NCBI RefSeq assembly: GCF_000321225.1
Contig: NW_004450380.1
Span: 2,969,397-3,033,396, forward strand
Source: Odobenus rosmarus divergens
Taxonomy: Eukaryota > Chordata > Mammalia > Carnivora > Odobenidae
Direction of reading: 5' to 3'
DNA: 64,000 nt
Shown here: positions 33,590-46,556 of the stretch, one piece after another
Position numbering within the stretch: position 1 is the stretch's first letter
How the letters are laid out: each line of letters opens with the position of its first letter
Translations under genes and position numbers: made by a program
Notes under the pieces: model-generated
Database searches by the model: none
Seen by the model: the letters and a program-made list of their open reading frames with translations, nothing else
Told to the model about the DNA's origin: nothing

Positions 33590-34070
33590 GTTCCTGCCTT
33601 CATGAAACTTAAATTCTAGTGGGGGGTGGGGGTGCACGTTTGTGTCAGAAGAAAGAGCAAGTGCAAAGGTCCTGGGGTGCAAATATTCTTAGGTACAGAG
33701 TAACAGCAAGAAAGCTGATATGGGCAAAGCAGGGCAAGGGAGAAGAAGAAAGGTGAAATATGAGATCAGAGTGGTAGTTAGATCGTTAGGTGCTTAGAGC
33801 TATGTCTAAATTGTTTTCTAAATGAGACAGAAAGCCACTGGGTTGCTTCTGAGCCAAGGCATGAATGGATCGGATTTCTGTTTGGAAGGATCACTCTGAC
33901 GCATACAGAATGGGCTATAGAAAGGCAAGGGTGGAAGGAGAGGGAATGAGAAGCTCAGGTGAGGTTGGAGGCCTGGATGTCAGTGGCAAAAGTGGGGAGA
34001 AGTGAGTGGTGCAGCCAACAGGATTTATGACAGACTGTCCAGGGGAATGGAGAGTGTCAAGGATCAGGTT
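33590..34070 (+). repeat. Ancient mammalian interspersed repeat, third copy
   Basis: 'gttcctgccttcatgaaacttaaattctagtgggggg' followed by 'agagcaagtgcaaaggtcctgggg', 'gaaagccactgggttgcttctgagccaaggcatgaatgg' and 'ggatcactctgac'. The longest of three copies of this family in the window. Confidence 0.55.
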
Positions 34071-34892
34071 TGAGCATGGACCCAAACAGGCTCCATAATG
34101 TTGCCATTCATTAACAGGAGAAGACTGGGAAAGGAGCAGGTTTGGTTGCAGGGAGCTGGGAGCAAGGCCAGGGGCTCTGTTTCAGCCGTGTTAAATTTGA
34201 AACGGCCTACTAGACATCCCACCCAAGACCAAGTATGAGCGGAGCGCCTGGAGTGCAGGGCAGCAGACGGGCTGGAGACGGACGCATAGGACAAGAAAGA
34301 ACAAAGCCCATCAAGAAGAAAGCAGAAGAGGCCACTGCAGACTTGAGATGAACCAGGGACCACAAATGGATGCTGACTTACTGTTACAGTTTCTGTAAAG
34401 GAAAAAAAGAAAAAGAAAACAAGCGACAACGAATGTCTTTAAATCAGGTTTATATAAAAGAACGTAAAGTATGAAAAAGCGCTCAGTCCTTTGAGACTCC
34501 TCCACTGCTCTAAAGAGCTCTTCTATGAAATCTAGTGCAACCTATCATGATTTAGCATTTCCTCTAAAAGTCTGATAAAACTGCAGTTTCAAATCAGGAA
34601 ATAAGTTGGTGTATTTTAAACACACTAGTTAAATTGCTCTAAGGGCATGTGTTTCATATTAAGTCACAAGAGTGTACTGCCTACACATATTTATGTATAA
34701 AATGGATGGTGGAAATGCAGGACAAAAGATCCTGCGTTTTCTTTTAGAAACTTTACACATTTTTAAATGGGTATGAATTTGGGGAAAGGGAATAGAAACT
34801 TTAACATGTATTTTTAAAGTGTAATCAGGACTTTACCAACATTAAGCCACCAATGAAACACCAGATCTAACCCATCTAATCAGTTAACTTTT

Positions 34893-35087
34893 TTTTTTTA
34901 AGATTTTATTTATTTATTTGAGAGACAGAGAGACAGCAAGAGAGGGAACACAAGCAGGGGGAGTGGGAGAGGGAGAAGCAGGCTCCCTGTGGAGCAGGGA
35001 GCCGGACAGAGGGCTCGATCCCAGAACCTTGGGACCATGACCTGAGCCGAAGGCAAACACCCAAAGACTAAGCCACCCGGGCGCCCC
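34893..35087 (-). mobile_element. CAN-SINE, reverse orientation
   Basis: T-run, reverse tail, GA-rich tract and head GCCACCCGGGCGCCCC. GTTAACTTTT is repeated at 34883-34892 and 35091-35100. Confidence 0.92.
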
Positions 35088-35219
35088 TCTGTTAACTTTT
35101 GAATTAAACCAAAATGTAAACATTTTGTTTCTCCACTGTGAAGCAAATTAAAGGCTTTTCCAGAATAGGTTTATTCTGACAGAATTTTTTAAAAGAAAGA
35201 AAAAAGAGCTAACAAGGGG

Positions 35220-35400
35220 AAATGTCAACTTCCTCCAGGAAACTTTCCCAGATCCCTCAGACCTAGCTGATTTACTCATCTCGTTAGCAGCATTTATCAT
35301 CCTGGTTCATTATTTACCCATTTACTTGACACCAAACACAACTCTTGTGTAAAATACTCAGAGGGCAGTGATGGTGGTTCCTTGCATGAAAGACACTAAT
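35220..35400 (+). mobile_element. L2 LINE fragment
   Basis: 'cttcctccaggaaactttcccagatccctcagacc' and 'agcagcatttatcatcctggttcattatttac' match the L2 3' region. Confidence 0.6.
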
Positions 35401-35778
35401 ATAGGTTTTTCTGGGAGATGGATGGTTGTGTGGGTGTGGTCCTCAGTGTCCTCAGGAGGGTACTCCCTAGGACAGGGTCAGAGAAGACACCAGAAGTAAG
35501 TCACAGGTATCCTGTAGGTGTGTTAGAGCAGATACGAGATGTGGTTCCATACTCTGCCAAGGAGTAAGGAGAAGTTCATCTTCCATCTCTCTTGTTCTTT
35601 GGCATCCAATCTGTTGATATCCCTGCTCGGATCTCTTTGTCCATTCTCGCTCTCCACTCTGGCTCGTCTTTTGTTTCAAGCTCTTTTCCATTAGTCCAAT
35701 GGATGGGACGACAGGCCTTTAGGCCTCAGAAGAGAGCAAAGGCTTGTTTGATCCTCTGCTTAAAATGCCAGGGGCCTG

Positions 35779-35951
35779 GGGCACCCGGGTGGCTCAGTCA
35801 GTTAAGTGACCTACTCTTGATTTCAGCTCAGGTCGTGATTTCAGGGTCATGAGATCGAGCCCTGCGATAGGCTCCATGCTGGGTGGGGAGTCGGCTTGGG
35901 ATTCTATCTTTCCTTCTCCCTCTGCCCCTTCCCCACATTCCCCACCCCAAA
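35779..35951 (+). mobile_element. CAN-SINE with near-perfect 17-bp duplication
   Basis: Head GGGGCACCCGGGTGGCTCAG and CT-rich region, with almost no tail. AAAATGCCAGGGGCCTG at 35762-35778 pairs with AAAATGCCAGGGTCCTG at 35952-35968 (one mismatch). Confidence 0.92.
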
Positions 35952-36787
35952 AAAATGCCAGGGTCCTGATACATGAGGCACAAAATAAATGAAGGAATGC
36001 ATGAATGGGCAATAGTCCCCACATCCCTCGCCTTCCCTCCTACTTCTCTGGCATCTTTTCCTTTGTTAACTTTCCTCCCTTCTTTTCCTTTTCCTATTTT
36101 CACTGGTACCTCTCTGCTATTCTCATTCTGCCCTACTCCACAATATAGGTACGATGTTTTAAAGTCCTACTGAGCCAACCAGACAAGTTCCTCTTTCATA
36201 TTATTCTGAGAGGCGTTGTGTGCCAGGTTTCTTGAGCTAAAACAGTTTAACTTTTGCCTACTCCCACTTTTATTAAAAATACTGGTTTCACTCACTAGTA
36301 TATCCATATGTGCTCAAGTGAAAATCTGAAAGGAATTTCTCTTTATACCAAGAAATAAAAGAATGGAAATAAAGCCCAGAAATAAAAGTTTAGACACTTT
36401 TCAAAGTATTTCTTTGTATAAACAGTTTTCTTAGAAAAGTGCACAGTTTAAACAATTAATGAATGAATGAAGATGCCTTTAGAAAAGCATATTAATGGGA
36501 TTATTTCAATTAAAAAAACAAGTTAAAAAATTCTTTCTAAAAATTAAACTGGAGTATTATGGAGCATTACTTTAAAATATTTCCCATAAAATTAAAACAT
36601 ACATTTAAATTATTTTATAATTATCAAATATGGTTATGTGTATTCTTACAATATTTCTTTTGAGGTAATCAAAAGCCTTTATAACACTGTAGCTTTTCTA
36701 GATAGTAAAACTCCACTGAGTTGTTACAAGTGATTGCTGAACCTCTGTATTTTGTAAAAAACAAATAAGTAAAATTTTAAATATTCT

Positions 36788-39240
36788 ATGAAACATGATA
36801 AAAATCCTTAACAAAGTAGGTTTAGAGGGAAAATACCTCAACATAATAAAAGCCACGTATGAAAAACACACAGCTAACATCATACTCAATGGTGAAAACT
36901 GAGAGCTTTTCCTGTAAGATCAGGAACAAGACAAGGATATCTACTCTCACCCCTTTTATTTGACATAATACTGGAGGTCCTAGACACAGCAGTCAGACAA
37001 GAAAAAGAAACAAAAGGCATCAAAATTGGTAAAGAAGAAATAGAACTTTCACTATTTACAGATGATGTAATACTATTTATAGAAAACCCTAAAGATTTCA
37101 CCAAAAAACTACCAGAACTGACAAATGAATTCAGAAAAGTTGCAAGATATAAAATCAATATAGAGAAATCCATTACATTTCTATACACTAATAAGGAAGA
37201 AGGAGAAAGGGAAATTTGGAAAACAATCACGTTTACAATTGTACCAAAAAGAATAAAATGCCTAGAAATAAACTTAACGAAAAAGGTGAAAGACCTGTAC
37301 TCTGAAAACTATACAACACTGATGAAAGAAATTGAAGACAACACAAACAGAAAGCTATTTCATGCTCATTGACTGGAAGAACAAATATTGTTAAAATGTC
37401 CATACTACCCAAAGCAATCTACAGATTTAATGCAATCCTCATCGAACTACCAACCAGCATTTTTCAGAGAACTAGAACAAATAATCCTAAAATTTATACG
37501 GAACCACAAAAAACCCAAATAACCAAAGTAATCATGAAAAAGAAGAATAAAACTGGGGGCATCATAATCCACAATCCCAGATTTCAAGTTATTCTACAAA
37601 GCTGTAGTATTCAAAACAGTACAGCACAGGTGCACAAACAGACACATAGACCAATAGAACAGAATAGAGAGCCCAGAAATAAACCCACAATTATATGGTC
37701 AATTAATGTTTATCAAAGGAGGCAAGAATATACACTGGGGAAAAGACAGTCTCTTCAACAAATGGTGCTGGGAAAACTGAACAGCTACATGCAAAAGAAT
37801 GAAACTGGATCACTTTCTTATACCATACAAAAATATAAATTCAAAATGGATTATAGGGTGCCTGGGTGGCTCAGTCGTTAAGCGTCTGCCTTCTGCTCAG
37901 GTCATGATCCCAGGGTCCTGGGATCGAGTCCCACATCAGGCTCCTTGCTCTGCAGGAAGCCTGCTTCTCCCTCTCCCACTCCCTCTGCTTGTGCTCCCTC
38001 TCTCACTGTGTCTCTCTCTGTCAAAAAATAAATAAAATCTTAAAAGAAAAAATGGATTACAGATCTAACGTGAGACCTGAAACCACAAAAATCCTAGAAG
38101 AGTGCACAGGCAGTAATTTCTGACATTGGCTATAGCAACATTTTTCTAGATAGGTCTCCTCAGGCATGAGAAATAAAAGCAAAAATAAACTATAGGGACT
38201 ACATAAAAATAAAAAAAGCTTCTGCACAGCAAAGGAAACAAATAGCAAAACTAAAAGGCAGCTACAGAATGGGAGAAGATATTTGCAAATGACATATCTG
38301 ATAAAGAGTTAGTGTCCAAAATATACAAAGAACTGATACAACTCAATACCCCAAAACCAAATAATCCAATTAAAAAATGAGCAGAAAACACGAATAGACG
38401 TTTCTCCAAAGAAAACATGCAGATGGACAAGAGACACATGAAAAGATGTTCAACATTAGCTCAACATCAAGGAGATGCAAATGAGATATCACCTCACACC
38501 AGTCAGAATGGCTAAAATAAAAAACACAAGAAATAACAGGTGTTGGCGAGGATGTGGAGAAAAAGGAACCCTCGGACACTGTTTGTGTGAATGCAAACTG
38601 GTGCAGCCACTGTGGAAAAGTTTGCTCAAAAAAAATACGGAGTTTCCTCAAAAAAATTAAAACTACAATTACCACATGATCCAGTAATTCCTCTGCTAAG
38701 AATTTACCCATAAAATATGAAAACACTAATTCAAAAACATACATGCACCCCTACGTTTATTGCAGCATTATTTACAATAACCTAAAATTATGGAAACAAC
38801 CCAAGTATTCATTGACTGATGAATGGATAAAGCAGCTTTGGTATGTATCTATGGTGGAATATTACTCAGTCATTAAAAAGAATGAAATCTTGACATTTGC
38901 AAGAACATGGATGGATCTAGAGAAATAATGGTAGGTAAAATAAGTCAGTCAGAGAAAGACAGATATCATGTGTTTTCACTCATATGTAGAATTTAAGAAA
39001 CAAAACAAAGGAACAAAGAAAAAAGAGACAAACCAAAAAAGAAACTCTTAACTATAGAGAACACACTGATGGTCACCAGAAGGGAGGTGGGTGGGGGGAT
39101 GGGTGAAATAAGTGATGGGGATTAAGGAGTGCACTTGTCATGATGAGTAATGCATACAGTTGTTGAATCACTATATTGCACACCTATAACTAATTTAACA
39201 CTGTATACTAACTATACTGGAATACACAGATATATAAAAT
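36788..39240 (+). mobile_element. LINE-1, 5'-truncated ORF2 C-terminal half plus 3' UTR, split by a SINE
   Basis: It starts just after the reverse-transcriptase motif A region and runs through ORF2 to its end (near 38930) and the carnivore L1 3' UTR ('gggaggtgggtggggggatgggtgaaataagtgatgggg'). The RT active site reads FTDD at about 37056, so both catalytic Asp codons survive, but stops and frameshifts break the frame. The longest open piece, 37369-37881, is ORF2 text that ends inside the SINE. TAAATATTC at 36778-36786 and 39255-39263 may be the target duplication. It is antisense to SMYD3. Confidence 0.9.
37856..38048 (+). mobile_element. CAN-SINE nested in the L1 at 36788-39240
   Basis: Complete copy GGGTGCCTGGGTGGCTCAGT to AAATAAAATCTTAAAAG. 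AAAATGGATTA is repeated at 37843-37853 and 38049-38059. The L1 reading text resumes exactly after it, so the SINE is the younger of the two. Confidence 0.95.
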
Positions 39241-40156
39241 ATAGATATCATATATAAATATTCAAGGAACCAAATTTTTACATCATTTGGTTCAGGTTCT
39301 AGGTGCAGAACCTGACATTTATGTTCTGCAATTAAAAGATCCCCTGTAGCAATCACACTGAAGCACAAATATTATTTCAGAGAGTTATTTTATACACATG
39401 TTCAAATTTCACATTTTCCCTCAAATTTTCTGAACTGGAAGCTTTTTATTGTAGCAGCAGATAAATTAAGGCATATGAGACACGAGGAAAATCACCTTTT
39501 AATGTCTAAGCTGAACTGCTGTAAGAAAACGTATAACCCATTCTATGCCGTAGAGTCCTCCTATGCCGTAACAGAAGAAGCCACCCACTCCCCAGCACCC
39601 TCTAGCCCTCATTACTCACTTCTACAAAGAACTCAGTCTGTGTGTGAGTAGCCATAGCTGGCTTCTAGCCTACCTTGAAGAATGCTTTCAATTTCAAAAG
39701 ATATAAACTTTAAAACATTTAAACAAAAGGGAACTCAGTTTCTAAACACAAACATCAGGCAGTTTCCTCAAAGACCATCTGCATCTCCTTTATAATTTCT
39801 CTATTTAAGGGATAAGTAGAATGTTTAGGACACAAAAATGTGACACACAGCATTTATTCATTAGAGAGGCTAAAGGTAAATTTTCAACAGAGAACTTACT
39901 GCAATTCATTTTATCAAGGTCTGTGCACAGAAGGAAAGGAAGTAGGGAGAGTTGGCAGATATGAAAACCCAAAGCAAAGGTTTTTGTACAAAATAATTGC
40001 CCCCCTCCACCACTACCCCAGCACTATTAATTTTCTAACTTTAGAAGCATGGTAAGGATCTCAGTCAGGGTATATTATTATTATCCATGCCATATGACAT
40101 TTTATTAAAGACAACTATTTTTTTTCAGAATCTTCTCATACACCTCAAGAGATTTA

Positions 40157-40370
40157 TTTATTTTTTAAAGATTTATTTATTTGAGAGAGACAGGAGGAGA
40201 GAGAGAGCATGCAGGGGGAGGGGCAGAGGGAGGGAGAGAGAGAATCCCAAGCAGACTCCCCGCTGAGCACAGAACCCAATGCAGGGCTTGAAGTCACATC
40301 CCTGAGATCATGACCTGAGCAGAAACCAAGAGTCACTGGCTTAACTGACAGAACCACCCAGGAGCCCCTA
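40157..40370 (-). mobile_element. CAN-SINE, reverse orientation, 15-bp duplication
   Basis: Reverse tail to ACCACCCAGGAGCCCC, fairly diverged. ACCTCAAGAGATTTA is repeated at 40142-40156 and 40372-40386. Confidence 0.92.
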
Positions 40371-43340
40371 AACCTCAAGAGATTTAAAATTTTACCCCTG
40401 ATCCTTTCTATCAGCATGTCAAATATTGAACCATCTCTCATGATTCAACCCAGGCCTTTCCTGATATCCTACTCCCTCCTTTGGTCACTCCTTTACAACC
40501 TTTCCCTAGCTGTGAAAATGAAAGGTATACAATCCACCAACCAGAAGAAGAACAGGGGGGAGCAAGGTTTGGTAAGGAGGTGAGCTCAGTCGTGAAGAGG
40601 CAGCAGTAATGATAAAAAACACAAATCCCAGAATTCCAGAAGGCTTACAACAATAAGGATGGTTACACATCTTTTCCATTTTAGTCTTTAAAAATCGATC
40701 AATAAAACAATTAGTGCAACATAGTCTCCCTTTGCTGGGAAATAGTGGGAGAGCCTCCACGTTTCATTCGTGAGCTGGCTGTGAGCTGGGGTGCCCGGCC
40801 CCATCACTGCACTGCTCCACAGCCAGCCATGTGGAGTCTGATCTTTGGAAATTTTCTAATGTTTCTGTCATAGGCTCTTCTGTTTGCAAACCTAAGGGAC
40901 CACTGGTTAAAGACAGCAAGCGAGGATGTTGGAAAACAAGGTAAGGAGGAACATAAAAATGGTAAGTGTATATGACTCAAGATGCTCCATTATAATGCCT
41001 TTTATCAGGAAGAAATTCTTCCATACTACCTCAAGATGTCTCTAGTATTTAGAAAATGCTAGAAGGAGAACATATAATGAGTATGTAATCTTACTTTTAG
41101 CAGATGGCATGAAAACTATTAAAGTCTCCAGTGTGTTATTTGAAATGCACTTGCACCTAGCCCCCTAAAACTTTCTCTTACCTCATCACTTAGAAACAAC
41201 ATGAAAATTATAAAATTTAATCTAGCTGGTTTTCTAAAGAGTAGATTATAAGAATGGTAAGCATCAGGTTTTAAAACCATGATGCTAAAGCTCAAACCAA
41301 AAACATTCATTTAAAGGTATGTTGATAGATTTAAAAAAATGTTGATTAATGTTGATAAAAAATATTCATTTAAATATTGATAAATAATCTAATTTAAAGC
41401 AACTTAAACCATGGGTACCACTTGTTAAATGCGAAAGTTAAAAATCTGTCTTTATGTTATATGAATATTATTAAAGATTTTGCAAATGCACTTTTAATAC
41501 AAACCAAGTAAAAAATAAAATAATCTAACTTAAGAACCACATCTTTACCACATCCCATATCATAACACACTTGGACATGTGTTCCAGACCCTGTACGTTT
41601 GAATACTATCTGTTTCCACAATGGCAATGGTGTCAAGTCACGTTTCCAGCTATGGTCACAAAGAGTGCACACTAGACACACCAAATATTCAACAATGACT
41701 TGCAAAGGCTAAAATCACTATCAAGGCCAGTATCGTAAGAGAAGGGATAGCAATCCTAAAATCACGCTTCCTGTTCTAGAGCGTTCCCAAGGCAGAACCA
41801 CGAAATGTTATCAAATGAGGATTCACAAAATGAAGGCCTTTTGGATAACAGGTCTGTCTTCAGAAACCCACCCATATTTTCATTTTTCTAAGGGCTCTCC
41901 TCACGACACAGCCCATTATGTCTTCAACAACTGTCCTTGATAAGAGAAAGCAAAACGAGAATGATAGTCACAAAGTTGTCCATTGTTCTTTGTTCTTCCC
42001 TTCAGGATATTCCCTGGCATTCCACCTCCTTCTATCACTCAGCTGATGAGAAAAGCATTTGCAACAGATGTCTGTCAAGTATGTATAAAAGTATAAAAGC
42101 TCTTAACAGGATTTCTATTGTGTCATTTTGCTCCCATATCCCGAGGCTCAGAAATACGACGATATTCTTAAATAATTTATTACTGGATATTGTTACAGTT
42201 TCCATAGCTCTGCCATAAGCGTGCTTTCTGGGAAACATTTCATGTAGTCCTGCTCCTGTCCAGAAAGTGTATTATCACGACCAGCTCAACTTTCCCCCAC
42301 AGATAACACTTAAGGATACTTCTGCTCAGCTTGAGTCTCTACAAATGTTCTCTTACATGATAATCTAGTTTCATGATTCTCTTTCCAGGTAACTGGAGCA
42401 AAAATCTACCCCGAGGCAGTGTGGTCTTCTGTTCTGTAATGTCTCTTGGTTTGAGCTAAAATCCAAAATGTGGTACACTGGGTGCTGGGAATCCCCTGAG
42501 GGAGGCTGAACTGGACACGGCACAGTTTGGCCCAGATCCACCATGTTTTTCCATCACGTTAATGGAGAAAAGCAAACTACAGAAAAAAAGTTCCATGTGG
42601 AAGATAAAACCGAACCAACTGCTTCATGCAATCCTCAGTGAAAGAAAGATTCCAGTGCGAGCTGAGGTTACTCTCTGTAGAAATTGAAGTGACTGTTCTT
42701 TCCAGGAGAAATTGTGTCAGGCAAGGGTTTGTCATGCTGATCCTACTTGACATTGACACCTCAGGGAGTGACTACCGCACATGATAGCATGAGGAGTGCA
42801 CACGGTGTATCTACAAGCTGCATGGGCTTGGGGGCCGGGGGGGGTGTTCTAGGGACTAGTAGCTGGGGTGGTTTCTGGGAGGCAGTTGTAGGAGATAAGG
42901 GGGCACCTCAATGGGTCAATCCTTCCGGGGTTGCCCATGCACACCCAGTCCCTGATGACTGAGAAAGAAAAGAGAAGACAAATCATGGCCTCATTCCCTA
43001 CCACCCCCTGTTTCTCCAGAGGTAGCTCCTAAGTGCCCCTTCCCTGCTTCCTTCCAGCCACTCATGCGGATAGCCAAGGACACAAAACACACTGGTGGGA
43101 TTTCTACTTGATCATTTGTCCCTCCTGGCACCACGATGAATACATACATGGTACTCTTCCCAGCCTGTTTCCTGACCAGATTCCTGCACTGGCACCTAGA
43201 TGAAACACCAGTGTACTGCTCCTGCACCCCTTTAGTGGTGACCTCCAGAGAGTTCCAAGGGAGGTCCCCTCCCTGGGTCAGCATTCATCAGAATATGAAG
43301 AGAGGAGGGAATTTGGAAAAGCGGATTAAATATATCTTTT

Positions 43341-43535
43341 TTTTAAGATTTATTTATTTGAGAGAGAGAGAGAGAGAGCACGAGTCAAAGAGAGCACAAG
43401 CAGCAGGAGAAGGAGAAGCAGGCTCCCCGCCGAGCAGGGAGCCCGATGATGTGGGGACTTGATCCCAGGACCCGAGATCATGACCTGAGCCAAAGGCAGA
43501 TGCTTGCTTAACTGACTGAGCCACCCAGGTACCCC
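43341..43535 (-). mobile_element. CAN-SINE, reverse orientation
   Basis: Reverse tail followed by a (GA)n tract and head GCCACCCAGGTACCCC. TATCTTTT flanks it at 43333-43340 and 43538-43545. Confidence 0.9.
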
Positions 43536-43724
43536 TGTATCTTTTCTTTTTTAATGTCCACTACTGAAAGTTAAGTTTAACAAACTCTTTTTAGGGGCAC
43601 TCCTGTGAGAGCCTCCTGACTGCCTTGCTGGGGGAGGGAGGCTCTCTGGCTCGTGCTCCCGAATTTGCCCACAAAGCTACTCCCACATCCCGCACTGTAG
43701 GAAACAGCCATTTCTTGATACTTG

Positions 43725-43826
43725 AGTTCCAAGAGGATAGAAATTCTATTTCCTGGCTTTCCCCCACTGGCTCAGACTGGTCTGACACACTGAGCATGCT
43801 CAAAAAATGTTTGCTGAGTAAATGTC
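43725..43826 (+). mobile_element. L2 LINE 3' end
   Basis: 'ctgacacactgagcatgctcaaaaaatgtttgctgagtaaatg' is the L2 terminus. Confidence 0.6.
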
Positions 43827-44565
43827 GGTGGACAGAGTGAGTACATTCGGTACCAGTGACTTTGTTATGTTAGCCTTTGTGACTTCCATATAGCATTGCT
43901 AATAAGCCAAGGCAATTGTCATTATGCAAAAACAACAGAAGTCTCTTCTCGTCCTTCTCTCTTTGCCTCCTTCCTCTGTCTCCCTGTCTGCATTCCTTCC
44001 TACAAGCACTCACTCAGTGACCTACACGGACCAGGTTCTGGACCTGCAGGGAGATGTCAGCATGGACCCCGCCCTCCGTGATGCTGAGACCAGCCAGGGA
44101 CACGGCGGCACTAGGCAATGAATCACACACAGGGCACCAGTGCCCGGCAGAGGGGTCATGAGCTCAGCGGGAACAGGTCAGTGAAAGGAGGTACCTCAGC
44201 CTGGACTCACAAGGATCACCCACACTTCTTATTCCTTCTGTGACATGATGGGAAAGTATTAATTATAAATTCTGGAAAATGTTTTCCTGAGATTGGAGAA
44301 TGTTGGTATAAGTTTCATACTCACACAGACTACTTTCACTTCTAAAAGTGGAAGGTGGTGACATCTGGTAACAGCAGATGTTACAAAAGTCAACACTGGG
44401 AAGTAAAAAGAAGCGAGACACGGGGTTTTGCCACAGCATGTGGAACAAAATACATACCCACGGCATTCCCTGGTTTAAAATAAAAAACTTTACAAACCTC
44501 TAAAATGTGTCATGTTCCTAGTCTACCTCACTGCAGGTGGAGGAAGGAAAAAGCAGAGCGATATT

Positions 44566-44738
44566 TTTATTTTATTTACTTATTTATTTGACAGAGGGAG
44601 AGAGCACAAGCAGAGGGAGAGGAAGAAGCAGACTCCCCGCTGAGCAGGGATCCTGACGTGGGGCTCGATCCCAAGACTCTGGGGTCATGACCTGAGCCAA
44701 AGGCAGCTGCTTACCCGACTGAGCCACCCAGGCGCCCC
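44566..44738 (-). mobile_element. CAN-SINE, reverse orientation, 16-bp duplication
   Basis: Reverse tail to GCCACCCAGGCGCCCC. A perfect AAAGCAGAGCGATATT lies at 44550-44565 and 44739-44754. Confidence 0.95.
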
Positions 44739-46081
44739 AAAGCAGAGCGATATTAAAGACAGTCGTGCCTGAAATGCCCTGATGTAATTCTTTCTCTGAA
44801 GAGCCAGAAAGGAGACACAGGGAGGGCTGAATGCAGGGGCAGGAGCACCTGACGAGGGGCGCTGTCAGGAGGGGGGGGTGGCAGGGGTGCTGGGACCCAG
44901 CGGCCCTCAGACCTTTCCTCCACCACCTGCTGAGGCCACCTGAACGTCACACCACTGAACCCACTGTTTCCAACCAGGCAAAGCCTCACTGAGGCACACC
45001 CGTCCTGCCTGAGGGAGGAGCACGGGCGCCCCGACGGTGCCCCATCTCAAAGCACTTCTGGTTCGAAGTCTCCCGGGAGCTCCAGACCCGGGAGCTCTTA
45101 GAACAGTGTCTTCATTTTAAGGATGAGGAAAGGAAGGCTAAGGGAAATCAGTACACCATTCTGAGGCTAGATACTCACCTGCTCTCACGCATCTGCAAGA
45201 TTTAGTTTGTCAGAGTAACCTTCCCAGCAAAAAACTCAGCCCTGAAGGAATTATACACAAGACAGGCTGGGGGGAAGGGGCTAAGTGCCAAGAAAGATCT
45301 GGAACGGTGCTGTCCTGTACCCCTGCCCTCAGAAACAGAGGTGTATTCACTCATTCATAAGGGCCTGTCTTCTACAACAGGCGCGGTGTAGGCTCAAGGA
45401 AGGGGGGAGGGGAGAGGAAGATGCAGCCCTCTCACCCAGTTTGCCTAGTGAGGTCAGTAAAAACATGTCACGTTCTTCTCTAATTCTGACAAATTGTAGC
45501 CTTTCTCAGCCAAGATAATTTTCCTGACTATTGGCCATGTTTCTTTGTAAGTCACTCTGTCAAGAACCGGGTTGCAGTAACGCAGGACGGTACTCGAATC
45601 TGTCAGATCAGTTCAGAAGCACAAGAGTCTGCTGCCTGTCCACAGCCCTGGGGAGCACGCAGGCCCCCACCCCCGACTCTGACCATAGGCAGGAAAGATT
45701 GCTGGGGATTACCGAAGACCAGCTGGGAGATGTAAAGGAAAATGGATGGCCTGTGAATTTTCCACTCTCCCACTGTCTGACTGCAGCCAGCCACCATTAC
45801 CAAATTAGTGCCACAAAGAAAGGGAGATTCTCCCCCTGCGGCAGGCCGGAAAGATAAATCAGCTACAAAAGAGCAAATGGCTACAGAACGAAAGAGCAAA
45901 TGGAACCCTGACACTCTGTTGTGCGAATGTCACAGTATTTGCAGGTGGTCACACACGGAGCTAACAGAGACAGAATTGCAGAGAACCTTCCCCTCCCACT
46001 CTGGCCCTCTTCCCACCTCCCCTCAAAGTAAATGTGATGGTTTTCTCTTTCAGGAGCGCCTTTCACCTTCCCACCTGATCA

Positions 46082-46289
46082 CACTTTTTTTTTTTTTTTA
46101 AAGATTTTACTTAATTATTTGACACAGAGAGAGAGAGAAAGAGCACGAGCAAGGGGAGGGGCAGGCAGAGGGAGAAGCAGGTTCCCCGCTGTGCAGGGAG
46201 CCTGACGACATGGGACTCGATCCCAGAATCCTGGGATTATGACCTGAGCTGAAGGCAGACACTGAACCAAATGAGCCACCCAAGTGCCC
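46082..46289 (-). mobile_element. CAN-SINE, reverse orientation
   Basis: Long T-run, reverse tail and GCCACCCAAGTGCCCC. CCACCTGATCA is repeated at 46071-46081 and 46290-46300. Confidence 0.92.
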
Positions 46290-46454
46290 CCACCTGATCA
46301 AATTTAAAAACATCAGGGAATTAGTATTTTTATGTGGGGTGCAATATGCTAAATTATGTGTCTGCATTTCCGTATTATTGGCCAATTAATTTTGATTACG
46401 AAGAACCCAGAAATAAAGAACCAGAATTTACCAGAAAACTGTAAAGCAGAAAAA

Positions 46455-46556
46455 CTGTGAGAATTAAATGAGATAATAATGCATGCGGGCCTGGGAAGGG
46501 CTCCTGGCACATAGAGAGCTTTGTAAGTAGTAATGAGATAGTTATTATTACCAAAA
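46455..46556 (+). repeat. MIR 3' fragment
   Basis: 'gaattaaatgagataataatgcatgc' and 'ctggcacatagagagctttgtaagtag' match the MIR 3' part. Confidence 0.65.

Noticed and set aside
37369..37881. 170-codon open frame, the longest in the window
   Set aside because: It is a frame-shifted piece of L1 ORF2 that reads into a nested SINE; not a host gene.
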